NCBI GenBank assembly: GCA_965230245.1
Contig: OZ246000.1
Span: 868,001-932,000, forward strand
DNA: 64,000 bases
Reading direction: 5' to 3'
Source: JAGNKE01 sp965230245
Lineage (GTDB): Bacteria; Pseudomonadota; Alphaproteobacteria; Micavibrionales; Micavibrionaceae
Both the position numbers and the translations under genes were made by a program. The notes beneath the pieces were generated by a model. That model did not search any database and was not told where the DNA came from. It was given only the letters and a program-made list of their open reading frames with translations. Position 1 is the first letter of the stretch; each line of letters opens with the position of its first letter. Positions 18,108 to 26,672 of the stretch are shown here, one piece after another.

Positions 18108-20465
18108 TTAAGCTGCCGCCTCTTCTGAAGCATTCTGCTGCGGCTGTTTGAGGGGAATGAGGATTTTCGCCGCCGTTCCGCCGTCTTTATTATTTTCTAG
18201 CGCAAATGTGCCGTGGTGCAAATCAACGATATTCTGAACCAAAGTCAGCCCCAACCCGACACCGCGCGTTGCCTGCTGCCCGCCCTCAACACGCTCAAAC
18301 GGTTGTAAAACGCGGGATTTCTGCTCCTCGGGAATACCTTCCCCCTGATCCGTGACCACAATCTGCAACTGGTCATCCAGAACCGACGCCCTGATCATAA
18401 TCTTCCCGCCCTCCGGCGAATGTGAAATTGCATTTTGCAAAATATTCAAAACCGCCTGCTTCATGCGCGACTCATCAAGCTGCGCAACCGTAACATCGGA
18501 CGCACAGGCCAGCTTCACCTCGACATGCTCCTTACGCGCCCAATCTTTGACCAACCCGACAACCGAACTCAGCATCGGCTTGACCTTAATCTCTTCAATC
18601 AGCAACTCGATATACCCCGCCTCAAAGGATGACAAATCAAGAATGTCATTGATCAGGGAAAGCAGTCGTTCGCTCGACTCATGAATATCGCGGGTATATT
18701 CCTTTTGCTTGTCATTGAGCGGCCCGAAGAGTTCATGATGAAGCAAATCATTAAAGCCCATAATGGCATTCAACGGTGTCCGCAATTGGTAAGAAACGTT
18801 CGCGAGGAAGTCCAGCTTTAGTTTTTCCGCAGCTTCCAGCGCCGCATTCTTATCCCTAAGCGCCGTTTCGACACGAACCGTATCCGTAACATCCGTATAG
18901 GTCAGCAAAACCCCGCCATCTGGAAGCGGAACTGTGACATAATCAAAATATGTTTCACCCTTCAATCTTTGCCGCCCTTCATGCATCGCGCGCTCAAGCG
19001 CAAGCGAAATCAAAAAATCACGCGTTTCAGGCCATTCTTCAGCTGAAAAATGCCCCTTCAACCGCTCGACAATTCGCGTAATATGCGGCTCCCCGTCCAG
19101 CTCTTCGGGATTTAAACCCCAAAGCCGACCAAAAGCGGGGTTCCAAAGCTTGAGACGCCCGTCACCGCCGAAAACAGCCACGCCCTCGGCCAGATTATCC
19201 AGCGTCTCTTTCTGAACAGCAATCAACGTATTATAGGACGTTTCTAGCTCCAGCCTGCTGGTCACATCCTCGAAATTCATCATCAACCCACCGACAGTAT
19301 GCGGCACGACAAGCATCCGCACCGCATTCCCGTTTGGCAAATAAAGCATATCCTCGTGTGAGCCAATCAAGCTGGTAAACATATTCAGCCAGCTTTTCTT
19401 GTACTTCCTGAAATCTGCCTGCTCTGGCAGACGCCTCGTCTCCCGCAACTTCTCAAGAATTTCACCGAGTTTAGGCTTGGTATTCAGCCATCCTTCCTCA
19501 AGATCCCAGAGCTGGGAAAATGCGGAGTTATAAAACTCCAGACGTTGCTCAGCATTATAAATGGCAATCGCCGATCGCAACTTCTCCAGCAGGCCACGGT
19601 TTGCATCCTGATTGTTGCGGATTTCAAACTCCAGCTCGTCCTGCGAGGATAAATCCTCTAACAAGCCAACGGTCACATCCTGCCCCTTAACAGGCGTTTC
19701 GGTCACACGGACAAAAACACGGTTTCCGCCGATCACAACATGCGCTTCGGATTTTTGCCGCTTCCCGCTGGACAAGGACTTTTCCGCCAAGTCTGGGCCA
19801 AGCAAAACATCTTTGGAACCGGATTTCTTTTTACGCGTGGAAACGATTTCTTTCTGCTGGGATAAAATCTCGCTCGGGCGTGACGAAAGCATTTTGGCAT
19901 AGGCCACATTGACCCACGTAATCGCCTGCGCATGGTTACGCATCCATACGGGAAATGGCAGACTATCAAGCGACTCCTGCAACCGCTCGATCTCCTGCGT
20001 TTTCATACTCCGCTCTTCCTGCAAAATTCTGTTTTCTTTAAGCTCCTCGGTCACATCCTCGACCCAGAGCGTATCTATAAATGCATCCCCCGAAGGAGCC
20101 TTGCCGCGCGAACCTGTAATTTTCAGGGTTTTCTTTCCCGTATGATCAGAGACATTCAAACTAAAATGCTTCCCTTCGGCCTGCAAGCGCTCGAATACGC
20201 CATCCAGCGCCGCCGAATCACTCGGGCTAAGCTGATTCTGGATATCGCTGATATCTTTGACGTGTTCAAGCCCCAGAAAATCACAAAACCCTTGGGAATA
20301 TAGAATGCTCCCGTCCTTTGCAAAACCACAATATTCACCGGGCACAGCCGCCAGAAAAGCTTCTAGCCGGTCTTTCTCGGCATCAACATGCGACTCCTCG
20401 GTCTTCGGCGCATCATCACCGAACAACCGCTGAAAAAAGGGTGCTTTTTGTTTTTTCTCTGCCAC
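18108..20465 (-). CDS. PAS-domain pseudo-histidine kinase (DivL-like)
   Basis: A 785-residue cytosolic sensor protein with several PAS-like domains between about residues 30 and 530, then a dimerisation (DHp) helix pair and a HATPase domain at about 660-770. The ATP lid motifs look intact: N-box LNILQNAISHS, G1 DQGEGIPEE and G2 GVGLGLTLVQNI. The H-box reads VSYQLRTPLNAI, with Tyr559 where the phospho-acceptor His should be (codon TAC at 18789-18791) and Gln after it in place of Glu. This matches the arrangement in DivL of Caulobacter, which regulates CckA and CtrA without being a conventional kinase. PAS kinases near tsaE are common in the class. I infer a regulatory, not classical kinase, role. 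Confidence 0.88.
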   Translation of the reverse strand: MAEKKQKAPFFQRLFGDDAPKTEESHVDAEKDRLEAFLAAVPGEYCGFAKDGSILYSQGFCDFLGLEHVKDISDIQNQLSPSDSAALDGVFERLQAEGKHFSLNVSDHTGKKTLKITGSRGKAPSGDAFIDTLWVEDVTEELKENRILQEERSMKTQEIERLQESLDSLPFPVWMRNHAQAITWVNVAYAKMLSSRPSEILSQQKEIVSTRKKKSGSKDVLLGPDLAEKSLSSGKRQKSEAHVVIGGNRVFVRVTETPVKGQDVTVGLLEDLSSQDELEFEIRNNQDANRGLLEKLRSAIAIYNAEQRLEFYNSAFSQLWDLEEGWLNTKPKLGEILEKLRETRRLPEQADFRKYKKSWLNMFTSLIGSHEDMLYLPNGNAVRMLVVPHTVGGLMMNFEDVTSRLELETSYNTLIAVQKETLDNLAEGVAVFGGDGRLKLWNPAFGRLWGLNPEELDGEPHITRIVERLKGHFSAEEWPETRDFLISLALERAMHEGRQRLKGETYFDYVTVPLPDGGVLLTYTDVTDTVRVETALRDKNAALEAAEKLKLDFLANVSYQLRTPLNAIMGFNDLLHHELFGPLNDKQKEYTRDIHESSERLLSLINDILDLSSFEAGYIELLIEEIKVKPMLSSVVGLVKDWARKEHVEVKLACASDVTVAQLDESRMKQAVLNILQNAISHSPEGGKIMIRASVLDDQLQIVVTDQGEGIPEEQKSRVLQPFERVEGGQQATRGVGLGLTLVQNIVDLHHGTFALENNKDGGTAAKILIPLKQPQQNASEEAAA

Positions 20466-20538
20466 AACATCAGAGTTTAGGAACGAAGGACAGGATAGGA
20501 CAAGCTTAAAGAGTGATAGAAGAAAACCAACCTGTGGG

Positions 20539-21378
20539 TTACAGGATCACCGTCCGGCCACCGTGAAGGAAAATGCGCCGCTCCGCGTACAGTCTGATCG
20601 CTCGCGCCAGAACCCGTGATTCAGAATCCTGACCGATCAGTTTCAGCTTTTCAGGTGTATCCGCATGCGTAATACGCACCGTTTCCTGTTCGATGATCGG
20701 CCCTTCATCAAGGTCTTCCGTCGCATAATGCGCTGTAGCCCCGATGATCTTCACACCCCGCTCATAGGCCTGATGATATGGCTTTGCGCCCTTGAACCCG
20801 GGAAGGAAGGAATGGTGAATATTAATAACCCGACCTTTATAGCGTTGACAAAAATCCCCGCTCATAATCTGCATATACCGCGCCAGAACAACCAACTCGC
20901 TGTTCGTTTCCCCGATAAGGTCAGCGAGCTTATCCTCCTGCGCAGCTTTTGTATCGGGGGTAACCGGCAAATAAATGAACTTTAACCCGTAATCCTCAAC
21001 GCGCTTGCGTAAAACCTCATGATTAGACACCACCGCCGTAATTTCGATCGGGAAATTTTTCGCGCTCCAGCGATAAAGTATGTCATTCAGACAATGTCCC
21101 TCTTTAGACACCATCAAAAGCGTACGGACAGGTTTTTCCAGCGTTTCGACATCCCACGCCATATCAAATTCTTCGGCTATGGGTGTGAAATTCGTGGTAA
21201 ATTGATCTTGCGCACCGTCAACAACGGGTGCAAACAAAACGCGCATGAAAAACTGACCCGATAAATGATCGTTAAACTGCGCGGATTCTTCAATATTACA
21301 TTGTGCATTCGCAAGACAGGCCGAAACCGCTGCTACGATTCCCGGCCTGTCATCACAATTCAGTCTTAAGACAAACAT
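20539..21378 (-). CDS. purU: Formyltetrahydrofolate deformylase
   Basis: A 279-residue enzyme that hydrolyses 10-formyl-THF to formate and THF, balancing one-carbon pools. An ACT-type regulatory domain occupies residues 1-80 (LRLNCDDRPGIVAAVSACLA). The formyltransferase-like catalytic domain follows, with INIHHSFLPGFKGAKPYHQAYERG and the catalytic Asp in TEDLDEGPIIEQ. Length is normal. It lies 12 bases after ahcY on the same strand, so the two are likely co-transcribed and link the methionine cycle to folate metabolism. Confidence 0.95.
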   Translation of the reverse strand: MFVLRLNCDDRPGIVAAVSACLANAQCNIEESAQFNDHLSGQFFMRVLFAPVVDGAQDQFTTNFTPIAEEFDMAWDVETLEKPVRTLLMVSKEGHCLNDILYRWSAKNFPIEITAVVSNHEVLRKRVEDYGLKFIYLPVTPDTKAAQEDKLADLIGETNSELVVLARYMQIMSGDFCQRYKGRVINIHHSFLPGFKGAKPYHQAYERGVKIIGATAHYATEDLDEGPIIEQETVRITHADTPEKLKLIGQDSESRVLARAIRLYAERRIFLHGGRTVIL

Positions 21379-21390
21379 TAAACGTCTAGC

Positions 21391-22701
21391 TTAGTAACGA
21401 TAATCGTCTTTCTTGAACGGCCCCTTGACCTCGACACCGATATACTCGGCTTGTTCATCCGTCAGGGTTGTCAGCTTTGCACCGACCTTTTCAAGGTGAA
21501 GCTGCGCAACTTTTTCATCAAGATGCTTGGGCAGAACATAAACCTTGTTTTCATACTTATCGGCGTTATTCCAAAGCTCGATTTGCGCAAGTGTCTGATT
21601 GGTGAAAGATGCACTCATCACGAAGGATGGGTGACCTGTAGCACAACCCAGATTCACCAGACGGCCTTCCGCCAGAAGAATAATACGATTCCCGCCCGGG
21701 AATTCGATCTCATCAACCTGTGGCTTGATGTTATTCCATTTCATGTTGCGTAACGGCTCGACCTGAATCTCATTATCAAAGTGACCGATGTTACAGACAA
21801 TCGCACGGTCTTTCATGTCACGCATATGATCGACCGTAATAATGTCCTTGTTACCCGTAGTCGTAACAAAAATATCGGCACGCTTAACGGCATCTTCCAT
21901 AGTTGTGACTTCGTAACCTTCCATGGCTGCTTGAAGCGCACAAATCGGATCAACTTCGGAAACCAGAACACGGGCACCTGCCTGACGCAACGAATCCGCT
22001 GAACCTTTTCCAACATCGCCGTAACCGCACACCATGGCAACCTTACCCGCCATCATAACGTCTGTCGCACGACGAATCGCATCCACGAGACTTTCACGGC
22101 AACCGTATTTGTTGTCGAATTTGGACTTGGTCACGGAATCATTCACATTAATCGCCGGAACCGTAAGTTTACCCTTCTTCTCCATTTCATAAAGACGAAG
22201 AACACCTGTTGTTGTTTCTTCGGAAATACCCTTCACATTTTTCATCAACTCGGGGAAATTCTCGATCATACGGATCGTCAAATCACCGCCGTCATCAAGG
22301 ATCATATTCGGAACCCATCCGTCAGGGCCTTCAATCGTCTTGTCGATCGCCCACCAAAATTCGTCATCATCCATACCTTTCCAGGCAAAAACTGGAACGC
22401 CCGTTGCAGCAATAGCCGCAGCCGCATGGTCCTGTGTAGAAAAGACATTACATGAACTCCAGCGCACTTCCGCACCCAGAGCCGTCAATGTTTCGATCAA
22501 AACAGCCGTCTGAATCGTCATGTGCAAACATCCGGCGATGCGCGCTCCTTTCAATGGCTGCTTCCCGCCGTACTCTTCGCGTGTCGCCATCAAGCCGGGC
22601 ATTTCGCTTTCCGCGATATCAATTTCTTTGCGACCCCACTCCGCAAGAGTGATATCGGCAACTTTAAAGTCTTGTTCAACTGTTTCAGGTTGAGCGGACA
22701 T
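21391..22701 (-). CDS. ahcY: Adenosylhomocysteinase
   Basis: A 436-residue NAD-dependent enzyme that splits S-adenosylhomocysteine into adenosine and homocysteine, removing the inhibitor of methyltransferases. The NAD-binding loop VCGYGDVGKGSADSLRQAGARV is in the centre, and SVTKSKFDNKYGCRESL and the C-terminal KDDYRY tail are hallmarks. The ATG follows an AAGGAGAT ribosome binding site. I looked for an SAH- or SAM-binding riboswitch in the 115 bases upstream and saw none. In this class ahcY usually borders ptsH of the chvI-chvG-hprK locus; here that neighbour differs. Confidence 0.97.
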   Translation of the reverse strand: MSAQPETVEQDFKVADITLAEWGRKEIDIAESEMPGLMATREEYGGKQPLKGARIAGCLHMTIQTAVLIETLTALGAEVRWSSCNVFSTQDHAAAAIAATGVPVFAWKGMDDDEFWWAIDKTIEGPDGWVPNMILDDGGDLTIRMIENFPELMKNVKGISEETTTGVLRLYEMEKKGKLTVPAINVNDSVTKSKFDNKYGCRESLVDAIRRATDVMMAGKVAMVCGYGDVGKGSADSLRQAGARVLVSEVDPICALQAAMEGYEVTTMEDAVKRADIFVTTTGNKDIITVDHMRDMKDRAIVCNIGHFDNEIQVEPLRNMKWNNIKPQVDEIEFPGGNRIILLAEGRLVNLGCATGHPSFVMSASFTNQTLAQIELWNNADKYENKVYVLPKHLDEKVAQLHLEKVGAKLTTLTDEQAEYIGVEVKGPFKKDDYRY

Positions 22702-22816
22702 AAATTAATCTCCTTCATAATTCGAGCATGTTCAGATCGCGTTAACGACCTTGTTTTATAGTGTGACTGGAAAATAAGCGTTTTTTTCAACAAAAACCAG
22801 TGTTAATATAGAAACC

Positions 22817-23224
22817 ATGGATATTGATTTTAACAAGCAAATGGAACGTCCGCGCTTCATCTTTAAGCCGAACCCGATGATGAAACGTGCATATCAAATC
22901 TTCGAGCTTATGCCGAAGAACAATGCATATGAGCCGGTGGGTGAGTATGTTTTGCTAAACCACGACGAAGATCCTGAAATCACTGAGAAAAAAATGATTA
23001 ACCTCGTGACCCTTCTGAACGGGAAAAAGGATTTGATTGACCTGTCTCCGCTCACAAAAACGGTGTGCCTCTTTACGGTCGTGCCGGAAGAGCAATCCGG
23101 CGATCAGACCAAAATCATATTTAAAGATCAGGAAGGAATGGGCGTATCCACCGATAATGCGGTCTTTACGATTCGCAAGGGCGTCCTCCACGATAAGCGC
23201 AAATATATCAGTGCAAAGAAATAG
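22817..23224 (+). CDS. Hypothetical protein
   Basis: A 135-residue soluble protein I do not recognise. It is basic at both ends (many Lys near the C-terminus, ending KYISAKK) and acidic in the middle, with alternating hydrophobic residues that suggest a small mixed alpha/beta fold. No signal peptide, membrane segment or known motif is visible. It is divergent from ahcY across 115 bases and sits where alphaproteobacteria usually carry ptsH; it lacks an HPr-type GxHxR(P/A) motif and is not an HPr. No strong ribosome binding site precedes the ATG. Confidence 0.7.
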   Translation: MDIDFNKQMERPRFIFKPNPMMKRAYQIFELMPKNNAYEPVGEYVLLNHDEDPEITEKKMINLVTLLNGKKDLIDLSPLTKTVCLFTVVPEEQSGDQTKIIFKDQEGMGVSTDNAVFTIRKGVLHDKRKYISAKK

Positions 23225-23329
23225 TAATATATTCCACAAATTCCTAATAATCATTATTTTACAGGAACTTATGGAGAAATAAAGCAAGAAAATTACTAAA
23301 AATTCCCGTCGCAAAACCCATAAGAATGT

Positions 23330-23358
23330 TTGACAAAACGCAGCTTCTTCTATATCTT
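23330..23358 (+). promoter_or_regulatory. Strong sigma-70-type promoter of the 46-residue gene
   Basis: A perfect -35 TTGACA (23330-23335) is followed after 17 bases by the -10-like TATCTT (23353-23358). It would start a transcript near 23365, giving a leader of about 100 bases before the small gene at 23465. It is the best housekeeping promoter match I found in the window. Confidence 0.7.
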
Positions 23359-23464
23359 AGGGATAGAAATTCAGGCACAAACCAGAAGTATCAAGGGAAA
23401 ATCCCACGTGTCTTTGTTTCCAATAAATAATGCATTATGAACTAAACAGAAAAGGGTGTAACCT

Positions 23465-23605
23465 ATGACTATTGGAAGTTTCAACGATTTATCAGCCCCT
23501 CTTACAGCTCAAGGTATTGGCGGTGCTTTCTCCGAGATGGCAAGCACAGGAACCAACCTCAGTATGGACATGGGCGTTGACGCAACATGGACGCAAGAAA
23601 TTTAA
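23465..23605 (+). CDS. Small 46-residue protein, unrecognised
   Basis: An ATG with an AAAAGGG ribosome binding site about eight bases upstream opens a 46-codon frame ending in TAA. A strong promoter lies before it and a strong terminator directly after it, so it is a complete single-gene unit. The peptide is neutral to acidic, has no Cys and contains four internal Met. It starts MTIGSFNDLSAPL and has a Gly-Gly pair at 19-20, with Leu-Ser at positions -12 and -11 from it, loosely like the double-glycine leaders of exported peptides (consensus LSxxELxxIxGG). No peptidase-transporter gene is nearby, so that reading is weak. It could instead be a short cytosolic protein, or the transcript could act as an RNA. 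Confidence 0.65.
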   Translation: MTIGSFNDLSAPLTAQGIGGAFSEMASTGTNLSMDMGVDATWTQEI

Positions 23606-23631
23606 ATCTCTCCATGTAAGAACATAATAAA

Positions 23632-23660
23632 AGAGGCTTCATTTGAAGCCTCTTTTTTTT
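23632..23660 (+). terminator. Intrinsic terminator of the 46-residue gene
   Basis: A perfect 9-base-pair stem (AGAGGCTTC / GAAGCCTCT) with loop ATTT is followed by a run of T. It closes the small gene 26 bases after its stop codon. Confidence 0.92.
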
Positions 23661-23707
23661 GCTCTGAATAAGTGGAACAAAAAAGTCCATCGAGTGTCGA
23701 AAGAAGT

Positions 23708-25696
23708 CTACCCCTGATGTGGACCGGGATCTAGCGGCTTGACAGCGTCTTCAACACTAAACATGCGGCGGCTCTCAGAAGACCAATCCATATCAGGATA
23801 TCCTTCCCGTGATAAACCGAGGCGTGTTTCATTGAAATGGTCTAATATACGTTCACGTTCTGATCGGGCTTGCGTATTAACCATAAGCTCAAAAAGCTCC
23901 TCCGCCTCCTGTACGTCAATACGCTTAACTATTTCCTTCACAATATGAGCACTGGCAAGCCCTGTCGAAAGCGTTCGAAGCCCCGCACCAACAGCCAGAA
24001 CGGTATAACGCGGATCAGAAGCCATATCACCGCAAATACTGACTGGGACATTTTTGTCTTCACCATAATCCACGGCTTTACCAACGGCTTCCAGAAAAGC
24101 AGGCACCGTAGGATCATAAAGCTCCGAGCTATTCGCATGGTAACGATCCGTCTGCAAATATCCGTTAATCAAGTCATTTGAACCGATAGATATAAATGAA
24201 ACATCAAGATCATCAAGCTCATTGAAAAGAGCAGGAACCTCCCCCATACACCCCAGCTTCAAAGGATCACACTCAAGCTCTTCAGCCATACGATCTGCAT
24301 AATCCTGCCAATCCTTCATATGTGCCGGCGACTCAATCATCGGCACCATAATCTTGATCTTGCCCTTATGCCCTTCAGCCTTCAAGTCACGGTTAAGCTC
24401 TAAAAGAGCCTGAATCTGCTTGGCCGTCGCTTCTTCCTCAATCTTGGCCTTGGCCTCTGGTGATTTTCCGGCATAACGCCCGGCCTTGTCGCCTGCGATA
24501 TCAAGTGTACGAACCGTCATGGAAATAGGCTTACCGTCTTTATGAGAACAGGCGAACATATTACTGCGAAAAATCTTTTTCCAATCATCTTTTGTAAGCG
24601 TAGGAGCAGCATCAGAGCGCATATTTTCGGCAATTTCCGTGCGATACAATCCTACACCGGAAACATGCGCCGCCTTGTATGCGGAAACCTCCCGCGACGA
24701 ACCAAAATTCGATTGAAATGTAACAGCTGTTCCATCTAAGGTTTTGACATTGCGCGTTTTTGCTGACCTCGAACGCAACTCGGCACGCAATTCATCAAGA
24801 CCCTCTTTATGGGATCTAAATTCATCTAGCAGCGTCTTACCCGGATGCAAGACAACCGCTTTTTCATCAGCGTCAATAACACAATTGTAACCGTTTTTAA
24901 CAGGCGGCAAATCATCAGGATCAACAATGGCATATGAAACCCCGAGAGACCGTGACATTGAAGGCGAATGACCTCGCAAACTGCCTGTCTTCGCAACGAC
25001 TCCTGCAAACTTAGGCTCTCCGGTTTCAACATCCACCAACCCCAAAACTTCGCTCGGTGCCAATGTACTACAAAAGATAACAGACCCATCGGGCGCATCT
25101 TCAAGAACCGATACAGTTTTATCAGGGTGCAAATGACGCAGCATAACATCCCGCATACTCTCATATTGTGGAATCACATGCTCAAGAACACTATTACCTC
25201 TGGCCCGTTCAATATTCATCTCAAATCCCTCATATACGGCACGTTCGATACTCTTACCCGCTTTAACAGATGCATCAACCCGGTCACGAAAAGTAGCACG
25301 AGTCGCCACCTCCATTGCCATAGCCAATTCGATATTCGCTTGTACATCCAGATCACCTTCCAACTCAACCGCAAGGCCGCCCCGATCAATAAGATCACAA
25401 CGGCTCTGATACGTCTGAATCAAAAGCTTGCCGGCCTCTTCAAATTTCTTTATCTGATTGTCGTAAAAACGCTCTTGTATGGCCTCTTGAACATCTTTAT
25501 CCATCTTGGCAAATTCGAGAGGATTATGACCAAATAGCGTTGAATCCTCCGGCTCGGGCATAGGCTCGGTATCATGTATATAAATTTTACCGATAGAAAC
25601 AGAGCCGCTTCGGTTTACAAGCGCATTAACAAACACAGACGTGTCTGTGTCAGCAGTCTGAAACTTATTTGAAAGATCACCAGGCTTGTCCGCCAT
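23708..25696 (-). CDS. Divergent PTS Enzyme I-like protein
   Basis: A 662-residue relative of phosphoenolpyruvate-protein phosphotransferase (Enzyme I), which passes phosphate from PEP to HPr. The phospho-His region reads GSLRGHSPSMSRSLGV, placing His243 where Enzyme I has GGRTSHxAIxARSLGI. The C-terminal PEP-binding barrel keeps GLYRTE, RTLDIAGDK, IMVPMIES, FISIGSNDL and the active-site Cys555 in SICGDMA. It has no GAF domain as in PtsP. The segment after RTLDIAGDK lacks the usual NPxLGxRAIR, and the C-terminal tail is extended and acidic. I infer a functional but specialised Enzyme I. It sits between rapZ and two small unknown genes; no HPr gene is in the window. Confidence 0.85.
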   Translation of the reverse strand: MADKPGDLSNKFQTADTDTSVFVNALVNRSGSVSIGKIYIHDTEPMPEPEDSTLFGHNPLEFAKMDKDVQEAIQERFYDNQIKKFEEAGKLLIQTYQSRCDLIDRGGLAVELEGDLDVQANIELAMAMEVATRATFRDRVDASVKAGKSIERAVYEGFEMNIERARGNSVLEHVIPQYESMRDVMLRHLHPDKTVSVLEDAPDGSVIFCSTLAPSEVLGLVDVETGEPKFAGVVAKTGSLRGHSPSMSRSLGVSYAIVDPDDLPPVKNGYNCVIDADEKAVVLHPGKTLLDEFRSHKEGLDELRAELRSRSAKTRNVKTLDGTAVTFQSNFGSSREVSAYKAAHVSGVGLYRTEIAENMRSDAAPTLTKDDWKKIFRSNMFACSHKDGKPISMTVRTLDIAGDKAGRYAGKSPEAKAKIEEEATAKQIQALLELNRDLKAEGHKGKIKIMVPMIESPAHMKDWQDYADRMAEELECDPLKLGCMGEVPALFNELDDLDVSFISIGSNDLINGYLQTDRYHANSSELYDPTVPAFLEAVGKAVDYGEDKNVPVSICGDMASDPRYTVLAVGAGLRTLSTGLASAHIVKEIVKRIDVQEAEELFELMVNTQARSERERILDHFNETRLGLSREGYPDMDWSSESRRMFSVEDAVKPLDPGPHQG

Positions 25697-25823
25697 TATA
25701 AACCCCTGATTAGTATTATTTTTATACTCTTTTTCATAAAGAAAAACGCCGAAATCCGCAAGAAAAAGAGCAATTCTGACCAGAATAAAGCGTAAAGATT
25801 AAAGTGTTTTAAAAATAATCGGC

Positions 25824-26672
25824 TTAAACACCTTTCAGATCGCGGTTTTCGATATAGACGCTCAAACCCTTTTCTTTAAACCAGTCCGAAAGATGTCGCA
25901 CTGTAAAAACGGAACGGTGCCGCCCGCCCGTACAGCCGATTGCAATAGTCAGGTAACGCTTTCCTTCAAAGGCATATCGCGGCAAAAGTGGTTCAATGAG
26001 AGCTTTAAAGTTTTTAACAAACATCTCAAAATCACCGTCTTTTAAGATGTAAGCTCCGACCTCATCATCTAACCCCGTCTTTGGTTTAAGCTCTGTATCC
26101 CAATGCGGATTGCGCAGAAAACGGACATCCATCACAATATCGGCTTCTCTGGGAACACCGTGTCTAAACCCGAAAGACATCAAAGTCACACTGAGCTGCT
26201 CCTGAGGCTTAATCTGGAAATGCCCCTCCAGAACATGACGCATGTCGTGAATGGAATACTCGCTCGTATCCAGAAGGATATCGGCCTCACTTTGTATATC
26301 GCCGAGCATCTTGCGTTCCTGCTCAATCCCGTTCCGCACAGAACGCCCCTGCGCCATCGGATGACGTCTGCGGGTCTCGGTAAAACGCTTCTGCAATACT
26401 GAATCATCACAGGTAACAAAAAGAAGCTTGGCATGAATCGCCCGAACCAGATCCAGCACGGCCTGAACACTAAAACCGCGTGTCCGTGTATCAATTCCGA
26501 TCGCGATATTTCCGCTGGAGTCATCATCAGCGTGAATGTCCTCGACCAAAGGCTGAACCAAAGAGACTGGAAAATTATCAAAAACCTCGTAATCAAAGTC
26601 TTCAAGCGTCTTAAGAACCGAGGTAATGCCGGCACCGGACAACCCCGTCACAATCACAGGCTTTTTGTTCAT
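25824..26672 (-). CDS. rapZ: RapZ-like RNase adapter / nucleotide-binding protein
   Basis: A 282-residue RapZ (YvcJ/YhbJ) family protein. In enterobacteria RapZ guides RNase E to the GlmZ small RNA and senses glucosamine-6-phosphate; in other bacteria its role is less clear. The C-terminal domain has the family motif IAIGCTGGRHRSV, and the N-terminal domain has LEDFDYEVFDNFP and IGIDTRTRGF. The P-loop reads GLSGAGITS, with Ile16 replacing the Walker A Lys (codon at 26625-26627), so nucleotide binding may be weak or absent. The ATG overlaps the stop of chvG by four bases. The usual alphaproteobacterial neighbour hprK is missing. Confidence 0.9.
   Translation of the reverse strand: MNKKPVIVTGLSGAGITSVLKTLEDFDYEVFDNFPVSLVQPLVEDIHADDDSSGNIAIGIDTRTRGFSVQAVLDLVRAIHAKLLFVTCDDSVLQKRFTETRRRHPMAQGRSVRNGIEQERKMLGDIQSEADILLDTSEYSIHDMRHVLEGHFQIKPQEQLSVTLMSFGFRHGVPREADIVMDVRFLRNPHWDTELKPKTGLDDEVGAYILKDGDFEMFVKNFKALIEPLLPRYAFEGKRYLTIAIGCTGGRHRSVFTVRHLSDWFKEKGLSVYIENRDLKGV

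Noticed and set aside
22702..22816. Possible SAM- or SAH-responsive riboswitch upstream of ahcY
   Set aside because: I looked for pseudoknot-forming conserved cores near the ribosome binding site and saw only short AT-rich sequence with no convincing stems.
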